Shown: positions 44,706 to 53,994, counted from the first letter of the stretch. The stretch: DNA of 64,000 bases from Photobacterium sp. DA100 (GCF_029223585.1 NZ_CP119424.1:1-64000), one strand, 5' to 3'. Program-made: numbers and translations. Notes: generated by a model not told the origin, from the letters alone.

Positions 44706-44770
44706 AAAATATTACTACCTTGAAAGATGGGGAGTCCGCAACAGTTTGTAGGCGCACTCCCCCGAAGCGA

Positions 44771-46771
44771 TTAGTTCATGATTGGAACGATTTCAAAATC
44801 TTGTTTAAATTCTACCGATACACTTTTTAACTGACTGAGGATTGAGGTATCACCGTCTACTTTGGCTTTTTGGCTCTCGATGAGCTGTTCGAGCGATGCC
44901 TGTCCCGTGATAACCGCAATCAAGTCGTTACGCGCAATGGAAAGCGTTAGGTCAGCCTCACTCACAGCAGTTTCGACTTTAAGCGGCGCGAGGTTGGCGT
45001 TGCTAAACTCAACGTAGTAGACCTCGCTTACTTCAGGGTGAACAATATTAAAGTTGAACGCCATATCGGCCGGTACTTTGCTGGCATCGATAGAAACGGC
45101 CATGAAGTCCAGGAATCCTGCCGTCGTCATTTGCGACATAATATCAGGCGAAACCGCCTTCAATGCTTCTGGAATATGATTGGTACGCAGCTCCGAAGCG
45201 CCTTGCAAGTAGGAGTTTCGCCATGCCATGGTCTCGGACTGATACCCTTGCTGTTCCCAGCTATCCGCCAGTAACTCCCGTGCTTCAATATTGGTAGGTT
45301 CACAATTTACGATGTCATTCAATAAGGTCGAGGCTTCTTGGTAGGCCCCCTGATTGAAGTGATGCTGAGCTTGCTTGTACATTGTGTCAGCTCCCGCTGT
45401 TTGTACGTACAGACACGAGCGATCGACATTGGTCAAAGGGTTAATGTTTGTCGGGTTCATGTCGTGGTAGCCCAAATACAGGTTGATGACCCCTCGGGCG
45501 TTGTGGGAGTAGGAGCCATGGTAGCCGCGACTTGCCCAGTTTTGCTGCTGTGACTCCGGGACAATGGCTTCAACCGCGCGGCCGATGTCATTGATCTTCA
45601 CTCCTTGGTTAGCAAGGCGAAGCGTCTGGTTATGGATAAAGCCATAATTGTCACGCTGCATCGTTAGGTAATCTGCGATCTCATTGACCTCTGTCTCCGG
45701 GTTGTTCCAGACCGGGGCTGAGTGTGCGGCATGAATATTGTCGATATTATCGGCAAATCGGTGCTTTATTTCGGACAGGTATTTGGTCCAGGCCAGTGAG
45801 TCACGCGTTTGTGCGCCTCGGAAGGTATAAATGTTGTGCTGGCCGTCATAGGTGAGTTCGGCGGTGTTTAACGCGTTATAGGCTGGCACATAATTGATCA
45901 TCTCGGTTGGCGCTTCGGCGCCTGGCATATTGATGAATAGCATCTCCAACCCATCAATTACGACGGTTTCTTCACGATCCTCAATGATCACCGTCGGCGG
46001 GATCAAGGTGATTTCCCCTTTGGTGGTGCCCATGCCGAGGGCATTGTCGACTACGCCGTAAGCAGAGTCGGGCAAGGTATTACCGTATTGGTACTGAGCG
46101 CGACGGCCCATGGCGTTGCCAGCCAGCAGCCCTTCGCTGAGCAGCTCTTCCATGAAGTCTTTAGGGGCATAGATTTCGACGCCTTCGGGCAACTGACCAT
46201 CCTCAAACAAGCCACGAACACCACCGTAGTGATCCGGGTGAGTATGGGAGTAGATCACGCCGGTAATTGTGTGATTACCATTGATTGGCGGTAGGTGTTT
46301 TTTAGCAAAATCCCAAGCCGCCGTAGCGGCTTCCCTTGTGATTAGCGGGTCATGGATAATATAACCGTTATCAGAGCGGTATATGGTCATGTTGGAAAGA
46401 TCGGCACCACGGATTTGGTATACACCGTCAGTTACCTCATACAGACCGCCCGAGGCATAGTTCATCGCTCCCTGGCGCCAGAGCGACGGGTTTACCGTGT
46501 CAGGCCGATCGCGGCGAACGTCGTCGACTTCCAGGTAACCGCGTGAATTTCGCAGTTCAGCGGCACTATGATCGCCAAAAGCGGCAATTAAACCGCGCTC
46601 GGAGCGCTCAAAGGCTGCAGTGTCGTGCCATGGGAGGGTTTTGTCCAACGCATTGTTGGCCACGATGGTATGCTTGGTTGCTGGCTTTCCGGTGTAATCT
46701 AATGAGTCATAATCAGCCACTGCCACGCACGAGGTGGCAGCAACGGCTATCGATAATAGGGTTCTTTTCAT
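44771..46771 (-). CDS. Exported alkyl sulfatase (SdsA/BDS1 family)
   Basis: A 666-residue metallo-beta-lactamase-fold alkyl sulfatase that hydrolyses sulfate esters such as dodecyl sulfate to alcohol and sulfate. The signal peptide MKRTLLSIAVAATSCVAVA is followed by the zinc motif YSHTHPDHYGG (about residue 173), further metal sites in NIDNIHAAHSAPVWNNPE, the dimerisation region RGYHGSYSHNARGVINLYLGYHD, and a C-terminal SCP2-like substrate domain (about 540-666). Length fits the family. It is a single gene; the two upstream genes are unrelated in sequence. Confidence 0.92.
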   Translation of the reverse strand: MKRTLLSIAVAATSCVAVADYDSLDYTGKPATKHTIVANNALDKTLPWHDTAAFERSERGLIAAFGDHSAAELRNSRGYLEVDDVRRDRPDTVNPSLWRQGAMNYASGGLYEVTDGVYQIRGADLSNMTIYRSDNGYIIHDPLITREAATAAWDFAKKHLPPINGNHTITGVIYSHTHPDHYGGVRGLFEDGQLPEGVEIYAPKDFMEELLSEGLLAGNAMGRRAQYQYGNTLPDSAYGVVDNALGMGTTKGEITLIPPTVIIEDREETVVIDGLEMLFINMPGAEAPTEMINYVPAYNALNTAELTYDGQHNIYTFRGAQTRDSLAWTKYLSEIKHRFADNIDNIHAAHSAPVWNNPETEVNEIADYLTMQRDNYGFIHNQTLRLANQGVKINDIGRAVEAIVPESQQQNWASRGYHGSYSHNARGVINLYLGYHDMNPTNINPLTNVDRSCLYVQTAGADTMYKQAQHHFNQGAYQEASTLLNDIVNCEPTNIEARELLADSWEQQGYQSETMAWRNSYLQGASELRTNHIPEALKAVSPDIMSQMTTAGFLDFMAVSIDASKVPADMAFNFNIVHPEVSEVYYVEFSNANLAPLKVETAVSEADLTLSIARNDLIAVITGQASLEQLIESQKAKVDGDTSILSQLKSVSVEFKQDFEIVPIMN

Positions 46772-46931
46772 TTTACTCGTCTCTTTGGTTGTAATATTAA
46801 CTAGTCGGGAACACCAGGAGTGATGAGATCAGGTGGCATATCCCTAATGGCAATAAGTGACCTCTACCTTCAATCAGAGGTATTCCACTGGTATATTTAA
46901 ACTCTGCTGTGTTGCCTTTTTTGGTAAAAGG

Positions 46932-47156
46932 CTAGTTATAGCGACAATTCCTTTTTTCATATTTATAGAATTTATAAACGCCAATAATAACTCTATAGAT
47001 GCTAGCAATAGCGAATATAAAACCACCCAAAGTTCCTATCGGTGTTCCAATTCCAATCGCTAATATAAGAAAGCTAATAAGTATAGTTATATTGGTTATA
47101 ACCAATTGTAATTTTAAAAAACGACTTGGCTGCAATATAAAAATTGTCCGAGACAT
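46932..47156 (-). CDS. Small membrane protein of 74 residues
   Basis: MSRTIFILQPSRFLKLQ... with two hydrophobic helices (about 18-38 and 42-60, LGGFIFAIASIYRVIIG) and a basic C-terminus. TAGAGAAACCG precedes the ATG. No family is recognised. The region is AT-rich compared with its surroundings, so it may be a recent or poorly conserved insertion. Confidence 0.4.
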   Translation of the reverse strand: MSRTIFILQPSRFLKLQLVITNITILISFLILAIGIGTPIGTLGGFIFAIASIYRVIIGVYKFYKYEKRNCRYN

Positions 47157-47275
47157 CGGTTTCTCTATTTATTGTTTATCTCATGCATATCTATTCTTTG
47201 GGTATAAGAAGCGATGCAAACCTTTCGTCAATAAGAGCGACTAATGAGCCTAAAGTTATATGAATAAATTTGTTG

Positions 47276-47306
47276 CTAAAAAGTCCCCCGCATGTAATAG
47301 CGGGGG
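47276..47306 (-). terminator. Terminator on the minus strand
   Basis: GCCCCCGC-TATTACAT-GCGGGGG followed by ACTTTTTAG. It lies about 155 bases downstream of the decayed Cys-rich ORF and would end a transcript coming from 47,460-47,700. Confidence 0.6.
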
Positions 47307-47460
47307 CTGCCAAATGGCACTGCTAGGAATACTAAGTTATACAAATTCAAGAGTGTCGTATGCTCATAACAACGTTATGAGTCAAAAGGTTATACCAAAG
47401 TTTAACCGGAGTTGGTCTAAATCAATATATGCTTCTCCTATGTTGAAGTGATGCGTGCTT

Positions 47461-47654
47461 TTAACAAACGGCACATTTACTTACTGAATGTCTGGAACCA
47501 AAACCATAGTAGATGTGGGTATCTCTATCGCTGGCAGTGAGACAGTTATTATAGAGACAATATTCTTCTCTGCTAAAGTCAAGACGATAATCACCCGAGA
47601 AACCTGCACCAGAGGTTAACGAGCAATTAGTAATTAAAAATAAAAATGAATCAT
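47461..47654 (-). pseudogene. Possible frameshifted small Cys-rich exported protein
   Basis: A minus-strand frame reads FLFLITNCSLTSGAGFSG... then YCLYNNCLTASDRDTH...SKCAVC to the stop at 47461, but has no start codon. ATG at 47654 is in another frame, and one extra T in the T5 tract just after it would join the two into MIHFLFLITNC..., a lipoprotein-like start. It may be a pseudogene, a phase-variable tract or chance. Confidence 0.3.
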
Positions 47655-47981
47655 TTAATTTTCTGATTAAATAACAAAATAAAATTGTTAGAAATATGAC
47701 TGTTAAGATGCCGTTAAGGGAAATATAAATTTATTATGCTATGTGGCCTTGTTGGTTAAATTTATTTTGATGTTCTTGGAGTGACGTTGAATAAAGGCTG
47801 GTGAGGTTTGTTTGTGTTTTTGTCAGACAATTTTTAAGCTTGATAAATATTGCGCTATAAGTGTTAAATCATTTCAAAGCTAAGGGAATGTTTGATATTT
47901 TATTAATATCTCCTTTTTTGTGTATCAAAATTTCTTTTTGGGTTTTCGCTACATTTAATCATAGGTAAAGGGGGACGTAAT

Positions 47982-48074
47982 ATGTTCAATGTGGAATATA
48001 TAGGCCTTATGTCTCAATCTCCTAATGGTGCAAAAAATTGGGAGTCGCTTTATCTTCCCAGTTTTCCAAGATAA
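47982..48074 (+). CDS. Possible 30-residue ORF antisense to the 3' end of the next gene
   Basis: MFNVEYIGLMSQSPNGAKNW... with GGGGGACGTAAT directly upstream, a good ribosome site. Its last 53 bases lie antisense to the membrane-protein gene at 48022. There is no other support. Confidence 0.28.
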   Translation: MFNVEYIGLMSQSPNGAKNWESLYLPSFPR

Positions 48075-48423
48075 ATTGCCGCTTGGCTTCAAGTCGCTGA
48101 TGAAGATGCTGGATGTGGCCTTCGGATTCCTTCAACTGGCGGGCAAGCTCGACAGCGATCGCTTCGAGATCTTCATAACTAAAAGTATCCCCGTCGGGGG
48201 TGAGGGACTCATCGGCTTGATTGGCTTGAAACGCAAACTGGGGCGGAGAAGGGGGAAGGGCCCTGAGGCGCTTTTCATCTTGCAGGTGTTCGAACAGAAA
48301 AAAGCCGGTAACGAGAAAGGTGATAATAGCGCAGGCGGCATACAGTTGGCGGTACTGCCCACTTTCTTTGAGCGCCAATAGGGTCAGCAGACCAAAAACA
48401 ATGCATAGCAGGGAGAGAACCAT
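48022..48423 (-). CDS. Membrane protein with coiled-coil tail, 133 residues
   Basis: Two N-terminal membrane helices (MVLSLLCIVFGLLTLLAL and LYAACAIITFLVTGFFLFEHL) precede a soluble part with a heptad-like stretch (YEDLEAIAVELARQLKESEGHIQHLHQRLEAK, about 85-118). Start ATG 48423 has TGAGG nine bases upstream; TTG 48438 is possible. The family is not recognised. Single gene. Confidence 0.55.
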   Translation of the reverse strand: MVLSLLCIVFGLLTLLALKESGQYRQLYAACAIITFLVTGFFLFEHLQDEKRLRALPPSPPQFAFQANQADESLTPDGDTFSYEDLEAIAVELARQLKESEGHIQHLHQRLEAKRQFILENWEDKATPNFLHH

Positions 48424-48558
48424 TCCATGTAACCTCAATCGCTTACTGTTAGTGATTAGGTTATCAAAATGAATAGTTAGTCACTATCACCATAGTGTTA
48501 CTGAATGCAAATTGTCAGATAGCGACGCCGTTGTATCTGGCATCGCTATCTTTACTGG

Positions 48559-49731
48559 CTAGTCTTGGAGTTGCCTGATGGCGGCGATCAGTGCATCTAG
48601 GCCTGCCTCCACCTTGCTTCGCGGGCAGCCGACATTCAAGCGAATATAGCCCTTGCCTTCTTCACCATAGGTATCGCCGCGCATGATGGCGACCTTGTGG
48701 TCGTGGATAAGGATCCGTTGCAGGGCATCCATATCGATGTTCAGTGGGTTGAGATCGATCCAGGCCAAGTAGGTCCCTTCCGGCACGCGGTAGTTGATGG
48801 CGGGGTAAGCGTGGTTGAGCCGCTCTGCTACCGTTTTCAAGTTCTGCTGCAGGTAATCCCTGAGAGCATCGAGCCATTCACCGCCTTGCTGGTAAGCGGC
48901 AATATGGGCGATAACGCCCAAGATCGAAGGGGAGGACAGGCCGTGTGCGGCCTTGAGTAGCTGCAGGTACTGTTCACGCGATTGCGACTCCGGGATAAAG
49001 GCATAGGCACCGTTTAGTGCCGGAATATTGAATGACTTCGAGCCCGAGCTTACCAGCGCCCAATCGTTGCCAGTGGCAACGCCAGACCATGGTAAGTAGC
49101 CGGCGTAGGCCATATCCATGTGGATGTCATCGGAAATGACTTTGACACCGTGGCGTTGGCAGAGCTTGCCCATTCGTTCCAGCTCGTCACGGCGCCAGAC
49201 TCTTCCCGTTGGGTTTTGCGGGCTGCAAAGCAGCAGGATTTTGCATTCTTCACGCGCCGCTTGCTGCTCGAACTGCGGCCAGTCTATCTCGTACCCTTGC
49301 TCGGTTTTGAGTAGCGGGCTAGCCAGCAATTTCCGCTGGTTGGCCTTGAGCATGTTGCCAAAGGCATCGTAGGCCGGAGTATGGACCAACACCCCCTCAC
49401 CAGGCTGGCTCCACAGGGTAATAAGCTGGGCAATAATGTAGATCACCGAAGGGCCGTAGACGAGCGATTGAGGATCAAGCTCAGCCTGGTAGCGTTTGGC
49501 AAACCAGCCGGTAATAGCCTGCTTGAAGTCATCGTGGTTCCAGCGGCTGTACCCCAATACGCCATGGGCCAGACGTTGCTGCAAGGCGCGCTGGATACAG
49601 GGGGCTGTTTCGAAATCCATGTCGGAGATGGTAAAGGGCAGTAAATCGGCCTCGCCAAAACGGTCTTGGACATAATCCCACTGGGTACAATAAGTGCCGT
49701 AGCGGTTAACGGGAGTGGAAAAATCAAACAT
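48559..49731 (-). CDS. malY: PLP-dependent beta-C-S lyase, MalY
   Basis: A 390-residue fold-type I aminotransferase-like enzyme with cystathionine beta-lyase activity; E. coli MalY also represses MalT. It is very close to E. coli MalY as I recall it: start MFDFSTPVNRYGTYCTQWDYVQ, DLLPFTISDMDFETAPCI, YGPSVIYIIAQLI, LLCSPQNPTGRVW and the PLP lysine in SSGSKSFNIPALNGAY (Lys near 232). ATG 49731 follows GAGGCACTT; the open frame upstream is not conserved. It is downstream of malX with two hairpins between them. Confidence 0.93.
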   Translation of the reverse strand: MFDFSTPVNRYGTYCTQWDYVQDRFGEADLLPFTISDMDFETAPCIQRALQQRLAHGVLGYSRWNHDDFKQAITGWFAKRYQAELDPQSLVYGPSVIYIIAQLITLWSQPGEGVLVHTPAYDAFGNMLKANQRKLLASPLLKTEQGYEIDWPQFEQQAAREECKILLLCSPQNPTGRVWRRDELERMGKLCQRHGVKVISDDIHMDMAYAGYLPWSGVATGNDWALVSSGSKSFNIPALNGAYAFIPESQSREQYLQLLKAAHGLSSPSILGVIAHIAAYQQGGEWLDALRDYLQQNLKTVAERLNHAYPAINYRVPEGTYLAWIDLNPLNIDMDALQRILIHDHKVAIMRGDTYGEEGKGYIRLNVGCPRSKVEAGLDALIAAIRQLQD

Positions 49732-49750
49732 AAGTGCCTCGCAGAACAAC

Positions 49751-49818
49751 GTATAAGACTGCGCTCTGGTTGATAGTAAAGCGCAGTCTTATACCGTGCG
49801 GGGAGCGGACTCCCCGCA
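49751..49818 (-). repeat. Two tandem hairpins between malX and malY
   Basis: The first has perfect 14-base arms GTATAAGACTGCGC (49751-49764) and its complement (49781-49794). The second has 9-base arms TGCGGGGAG (49797-49805) and complement (49810-49818). They sit in the intercistronic gap, as REP-like or processing/stabilising elements do in other operons. Confidence 0.8.
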
Positions 49819-49855
49819 GGTGACTTTTGTGCCGTTAGATAGTCATGGTTGGTGA

Positions 49856-51427
49856 TTAAGCTGGCATCAGGCTCTGGATTTCATTTTTCACCAAGTGAAC
49901 TTGAGGGCCAATCACTACCTGAAGGTTGTGGGCATCAAGTTTGACAACACCCAATGCGCCATTGGCTTTGAGCACGGCATCATTAACCAGCGCCATATCT
50001 TTTACCGACAAGCGCAGGCGGGTGATGCAGTTATCCAGTGATTCGATGTTGTCGGCACCGCCCAGGGCATTGAGGATGATATCCCCCTTGTAGCCTGTGG
50101 TTTTCTCACCGGTCACTGCCGCGGCAATCTGCTCGGCACTTTCGACTTCGCGACCTGGTGTTTTCAGGTTGAAGCGGGTGATGGCAAAACGGAACACCGA
50201 GTAGTAAACCGCAAACCAGATCCCGGCAACAACCGGTACCAAGTACCATTTTGTTGCCGTACCCTGGAGAATACCGAAGATGAAGAAGTCGATGATATTA
50301 CCGTCGGTGTTACCGATTGTGACATCCAGCAAGCCCATCACCATGAAGCCAAGGCCGGTCAGTACCGCGTGGATCAGGTAAAGCGCCGGTGCGACGAACA
50401 GGAACAGGAATTCAAGTGGCTCGGTGATACCACCGACCACACAGGCAACCACACCCGATAGCAGTAGTGCCTTAACTTTGCCACGGTTTTCAGGGCGAGA
50501 GCAGTGGTACATCGCCAGTGCCGCACCTGGCAAACCGCCAAGGAAGGCTGGCATCTTGCCCTGGGACAAGAAGGCTGTAGCCGAAGCCGAGAAGCTGTCG
50601 GTGGTGCTACAAGATAGCTCAGAGTAGAAGATATTCAGCGCGCCGCTAACGGTATTGCCACACACTTCCATGGTGCCACCGGCTTCGGTAAAGCGGATCA
50701 GGGCAACCAGGATATGGTGCAGGCCGAAAGGAAGAAGCAGACGTTCGCCGGCACCGAATAGGAATGGGCCAAATGGGCCTGCGTGGGAAATCGCCGTGCC
50801 CACGCCGTTGATGCCGGCGGCAAAGTAAGGCCAGATCAGCGGAACGATAAGGCCGACCACACCCAGCACAACCGTGGTGATGATAGGGACAAAGCGGGCG
50901 CCGCCGAAGAAGGCTAGGGCATCCGGCATCTTGTAGGTATAGAAGCGGGCATGCAGTTTCGCCACGATAATACCGACAATCACCGCACCCAAGATACCGG
51001 TGTCGATAGAGTCGATACCGATGATCGATTTCACGCCGTAGGCCGCTTCCTGCTCGGCATTGCCCAGCACGCCGGCAACGGTGAGGTAGAAGTTGATGGA
51101 GAGGTTCAGTGCCGCGTAACCAACGAAACCGGCGAAAGCCGCCACCCCTTTCTCTTCACGCGCCAAGCCAAGCGGGATGGCAACTGCGAACATGATTGGC
51201 AGGTAGATAAAGGCGACCAGGCCGATCTTGGTCATCCACATGAACAGTAGCTGCAGTGGCATGAAATCCAGAAACGGGATGCTCTCTTTTACCGCGCTGC
51301 TCGAAAGCGAGCTGCCGACACCGAGCAAAATACCGGAGAATGCCAGCAAGGCGACCGGCAGCATGAAGGTTTTCCCGAGGCTTTGGAAAAACTCCCATAA
51401 GGTTGTTTTCTTTGATGTGTTGGACAT
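49856..51427 (-). CDS. malX: PTS permease MalX, maltose/glucose-type EIICB
   Basis: A 523-residue phosphotransferase-system permease. The EIIC domain has about ten membrane helices (residues 15-430; GAGERLLLPFGLHHILVALIRFTEAGG, QGKMPAFLGGLPGAALAMYH, GGITEPLEFLFLFVAPALY). It is joined to an EIIB domain with the phosphorylated cysteine in ESLDNCITRLRL (Cys about 467). No EIIA is present, so it would use a EIIA in trans, as E. coli MalX does with Crr. AGGGG precedes ATG. Controlled by MalI through two operators in the divergent region. Confidence 0.93.
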   Translation of the reverse strand: MSNTSKKTTLWEFFQSLGKTFMLPVALLAFSGILLGVGSSLSSSAVKESIPFLDFMPLQLLFMWMTKIGLVAFIYLPIMFAVAIPLGLAREEKGVAAFAGFVGYAALNLSINFYLTVAGVLGNAEQEAAYGVKSIIGIDSIDTGILGAVIVGIIVAKLHARFYTYKMPDALAFFGGARFVPIITTVVLGVVGLIVPLIWPYFAAGINGVGTAISHAGPFGPFLFGAGERLLLPFGLHHILVALIRFTEAGGTMEVCGNTVSGALNIFYSELSCSTTDSFSASATAFLSQGKMPAFLGGLPGAALAMYHCSRPENRGKVKALLLSGVVACVVGGITEPLEFLFLFVAPALYLIHAVLTGLGFMVMGLLDVTIGNTDGNIIDFFIFGILQGTATKWYLVPVVAGIWFAVYYSVFRFAITRFNLKTPGREVESAEQIAAAVTGEKTTGYKGDIILNALGGADNIESLDNCITRLRLSVKDMALVNDAVLKANGALGVVKLDAHNLQVVIGPQVHLVKNEIQSLMPA

Positions 51428-51467
51428 AGTGGGTAACCCCTAACCTTATTCTTGTTGTAGGTAGAGT

Positions 51468-51485
51468 TGATAAAACGTTTTATCA
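51468..51485. promoter_or_regulatory. MalI operator 1
   Basis: TGATAAAACGTTTTATCA, a perfect palindrome containing GATAAAACGTTTTATC, identical to the MalI operator known from E. coli. It is 40 bases before malX. Confidence 0.9.
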
Positions 51486-51561
51486 AACTTTTGTAAAAAA
51501 ACGCTGGTGCAGAGACGCTTTCGCCTGTGCATCAACGTGCTGAATGTATTAACGCAAATAG

Positions 51562-51577
51562 GATAAAACGTTTTATC
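51562..51577. promoter_or_regulatory. MalI operator 2
   Basis: A second exact copy of GATAAAACGTTTTATC, 93 bases from operator 1 (about nine helical turns). Confidence 0.9.
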
Positions 51578-51664
51578 AGTTGATTTCGCTGGTTTGATCA
51601 CGAAATCTACACCGCTTTCTGCGGGTGATTTAAACTGTGATCGAGATAAAAGTGTGAAAAGCTC

Positions 51665-51680
51665 GATAGAACGTTTTACT
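51665..51680. promoter_or_regulatory. Degenerate MalI-like operator 3
   Basis: GATAGAACGTTTTACT, 13 of 16 positions matching the operator, 45 bases before malI. Probably autoregulatory. TGTGATCGAG at 51637 upstream is a possible CRP half-site. Confidence 0.5.
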
Positions 51681-51725
51681 TGCATGTAATATGCTTGGGC
51701 TCTCGCAAATGGATACGTACTGCCA

Positions 51726-52748
51726 ATGAGCCAAAGAAAAGTAAAAATTACAGATGTTGCTGAGTATGCGGGAGTGTCGGTATCGACCGTGTCTCTTGTC
51801 CTTGGCAACAAAGGACGGATCTCCGAGGCCACGATTAACAAGGTCAATGAGGCCATCAAGGCCTTGGGCTATGTACGCAACAAAGCGGCCGCAAACTTGC
51901 GCTCTAACCAGTCCAACCTGGTCGGTTTGGTACTGAAAGATATTACCGATCCCTTCTATACTGAGATCACCGCTGGATTTAGCCAGATCCTCGAAAAACA
52001 TGGCTTTATGCTATTTCTCGCCCAATGCGGCGATTCACCAGAGCGGCTTGAGAAATGTGTGCAATCGATGATCCAGCAGGGGGTTGCCGGGGTGGCATTT
52101 AGCCCGCTGCGAGGAGCGAGCCAGCGGGTGATTGATATGCTGGCGCAGGCCGAAGTCCCTGCGGTTTGCGTAGCCAGGGCGACGGTGAACGATGATATTG
52201 ATTATGTGGTACCCGATAATACCTTGGCGGCCAAGCGAGCCACCCAGCACCTCGTGGAGCAGGGGCACAGGCACATTGCCTATGTCGGTGGGCAAGGGGA
52301 CTCACTGACCCGCGCCGAGCGCATTGGGGGCTATTGCACCACTCTTATCCAATATGGGTTGCCGTTTAAAAGCGAGTGGATTGTCGAATGCGAGGGCAGC
52401 CAGAAGGCGGCGGCTAGTACCGTTCAAGAACTGCTGACCCAACACCCGAAGATCACCGCTATTTTGTGCCATCGCCCGGCGACGGCCTTGGGGGCGGTTT
52501 ACGGTGTCGAGCGTGCCAACCGCACTGTCGGGCGTGATAATTATATCGGCCAGCAAGTGGCTCTGATTGGTTTTGATGATGTGGCCGAGGCAGAACTTAC
52601 CCACCCTCCGCTGACTTTCATGTCGTCGACGGCCAATGATATCGGCGATCAAGCCGGCAAGCGTTTGGTGCAGAAAATGAAAGCCAGCGAATTGGCGGTA
52701 GAGAAAGTGGTGTTGGCCCCCGAGCTGATCATCCGCGGCTCGGCGTAA
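51726..52748 (+). CDS. malI: LacI-family repressor MalI
   Basis: A 340-residue repressor with the N-terminal helix-turn-helix ITDVAEYAGVSVSTVSLVLGNKGRISEAT (residues 8-36), the hinge ANLRSNQSNLVGLVL and a periplasmic-binding-protein-like effector domain (about 60-335, ending VLAPELIIRGS). Its divergent position next to malX and the exact MalI operators fix the identity. The effector in E. coli is not settled. Confidence 0.93.
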   Translation: MSQRKVKITDVAEYAGVSVSTVSLVLGNKGRISEATINKVNEAIKALGYVRNKAAANLRSNQSNLVGLVLKDITDPFYTEITAGFSQILEKHGFMLFLAQCGDSPERLEKCVQSMIQQGVAGVAFSPLRGASQRVIDMLAQAEVPAVCVARATVNDDIDYVVPDNTLAAKRATQHLVEQGHRHIAYVGGQGDSLTRAERIGGYCTTLIQYGLPFKSEWIVECEGSQKAAASTVQELLTQHPKITAILCHRPATALGAVYGVERANRTVGRDNYIGQQVALIGFDDVAEAELTHPPLTFMSSTANDIGDQAGKRLVQKMKASELAVEKVVLAPELIIRGSA

Positions 52749-52881
52749 AGTGCCATAACTTGGGTTTACCTTAATCTAGATTAAGTTCTACCAGCAGGAT
52801 CCTCTGTAGTATCTGCTCCCCTCATCACCTTGCCCATTCTGGTGTTGATAGCTAGTACGTACCACTTTAAGAGGATTGGAC

Positions 52882-53994
52882 TTGAGCACTTTGTTTACTG
52901 AAACCCGCATTGGCAGCATGGTATTGAAGAACCGCTTTATGCGCAGCGCGACGTGGGAAAATATGGCGACAGAAGATGGCCATATGACGGATAAGCTTTA
53001 CGCTATCTATGAAGAGCTTGCGCAAGGTGAAGTCGGCCTGATTGTAACGGGGTATGCCAACATTGTCGCAGAAGAAAAGCCCAATGCAGGCATGATGGGG
53101 ATCTACAACGATTCCTTTATCGATGAATACAAAACGCTGACCGAACTGGTCCATCGCAATGACTCTAAAATCGTCATGCAGCTGGCCTACGGCGGCACCA
53201 AGACCACTTTTAACCTCGGCGAGCGGGTGATCTTTGCGCCAAGTGAAGTGCCGGAAAAAGGCACCCAAACACTGGGCAAGGCAATGACCAAAGAAGACAT
53301 TGATTACATCGTCAGGGCGTTTGCCGAAGCCAGCCTGCGGGCGCAAAAGTCAGGGTTTGACGGGGTTGAAATCCACGCCGCCCATACTTACCTGATCAAC
53401 CAGTTCCTCAGCCCTTACTACAACCGCCGTGAAGACGAGTACGGCGGCAGCTTGGCAAACCGCATGCGCTTTTTGATGGAGATCTACGCTGAGACCAGGA
53501 AGTTAGTCGGTGACGATTTCCCAATCCTAGTGAAACTGACGGCGACCGAGTTTTTTGAAGGCGGTTTGACCTTCGATGATACTCGCACCGTTTGCCGAAA
53601 ACTCGAGGAAGTCGGCGTTGATGCCATTATCATTTCGGGCAATATCCACGGCAAGGCAAACACCATGATTGGCCAGTCTTTCGATGGGTATACCATCCAG
53701 AAAGAAGGGTATTTCCATGAATACGGTCATGCGATCAGCCAGGAAGTCAGTGTGCCGGTTATTACTGTCGGCGGCCTAACGGATATTGCGGCGATTGAAC
53801 AGATTGCACAGAACACCAATATTCAATATTTCGCACTGTCACGCCCTTTGCTTTCCGAACCACGCTTGATCAAGCGATGGAAAGACGGGGACAGAGCGCC
53901 TGTCGAGTGTGAGCGCTGTTCCAAGTGCCGCACCAAGCGCGGTAACTTCTGCGTGGTAAACAAGGAAAGGAAGACGCAGCTCGCTCAAATGTAA
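52882..53994 (+). CDS. Old-yellow-enzyme-family NADH:flavin oxidoreductase
   Basis: A TIM-barrel FMN enzyme of about 370 residues. It has LKNRFMRSATWENMATEDGHMTD at the N-terminus, QLAYGGTKT, GFDGVEIHAAHTYLINQFLSPYYNRREDEYGGS (substrate His pair) and a C-terminal CERCSKCRTKRGNFC, a four-cysteine cluster that could bind a metal. No Fe-S/FAD extension as in 2,4-dienoyl-CoA reductase is present. The start is probably TTG 52882 (GAGG at seven bases); an in-frame TTG at 52876 sits too close to it. The substrate is unknown. Confidence 0.82.
   Translation: MSTLFTETRIGSMVLKNRFMRSATWENMATEDGHMTDKLYAIYEELAQGEVGLIVTGYANIVAEEKPNAGMMGIYNDSFIDEYKTLTELVHRNDSKIVMQLAYGGTKTTFNLGERVIFAPSEVPEKGTQTLGKAMTKEDIDYIVRAFAEASLRAQKSGFDGVEIHAAHTYLINQFLSPYYNRREDEYGGSLANRMRFLMEIYAETRKLVGDDFPILVKLTATEFFEGGLTFDDTRTVCRKLEEVGVDAIIISGNIHGKANTMIGQSFDGYTIQKEGYFHEYGHAISQEVSVPVITVGGLTDIAAIEQIAQNTNIQYFALSRPLLSEPRLIKRWKDGDRAPVECERCSKCRTKRGNFCVVNKERKTQLAQM

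Larger units (their letters stand above)
47157..47981. other. AT-rich intergenic stretch
   Basis: About 820 bases, clearly richer in A and T than the rest of the window. It holds one hairpin with a T-run on the minus strand and a decayed small ORF (separate entries). No mobile-element gene or terminal repeats were found. Confidence 0.5.

Noticed and set aside
47260..47451. A 63-codon + strand ORF
   Set aside because: It runs through the minus-strand terminator hairpin at 47276-47306 and has no ribosome site or family.
53880..53994. 2,4-dienoyl-CoA reductase identity for the OYE-family protein
   Set aside because: The protein ends after the barrel and a short Cys cluster; the FAD/NADPH domains of that enzyme are absent.
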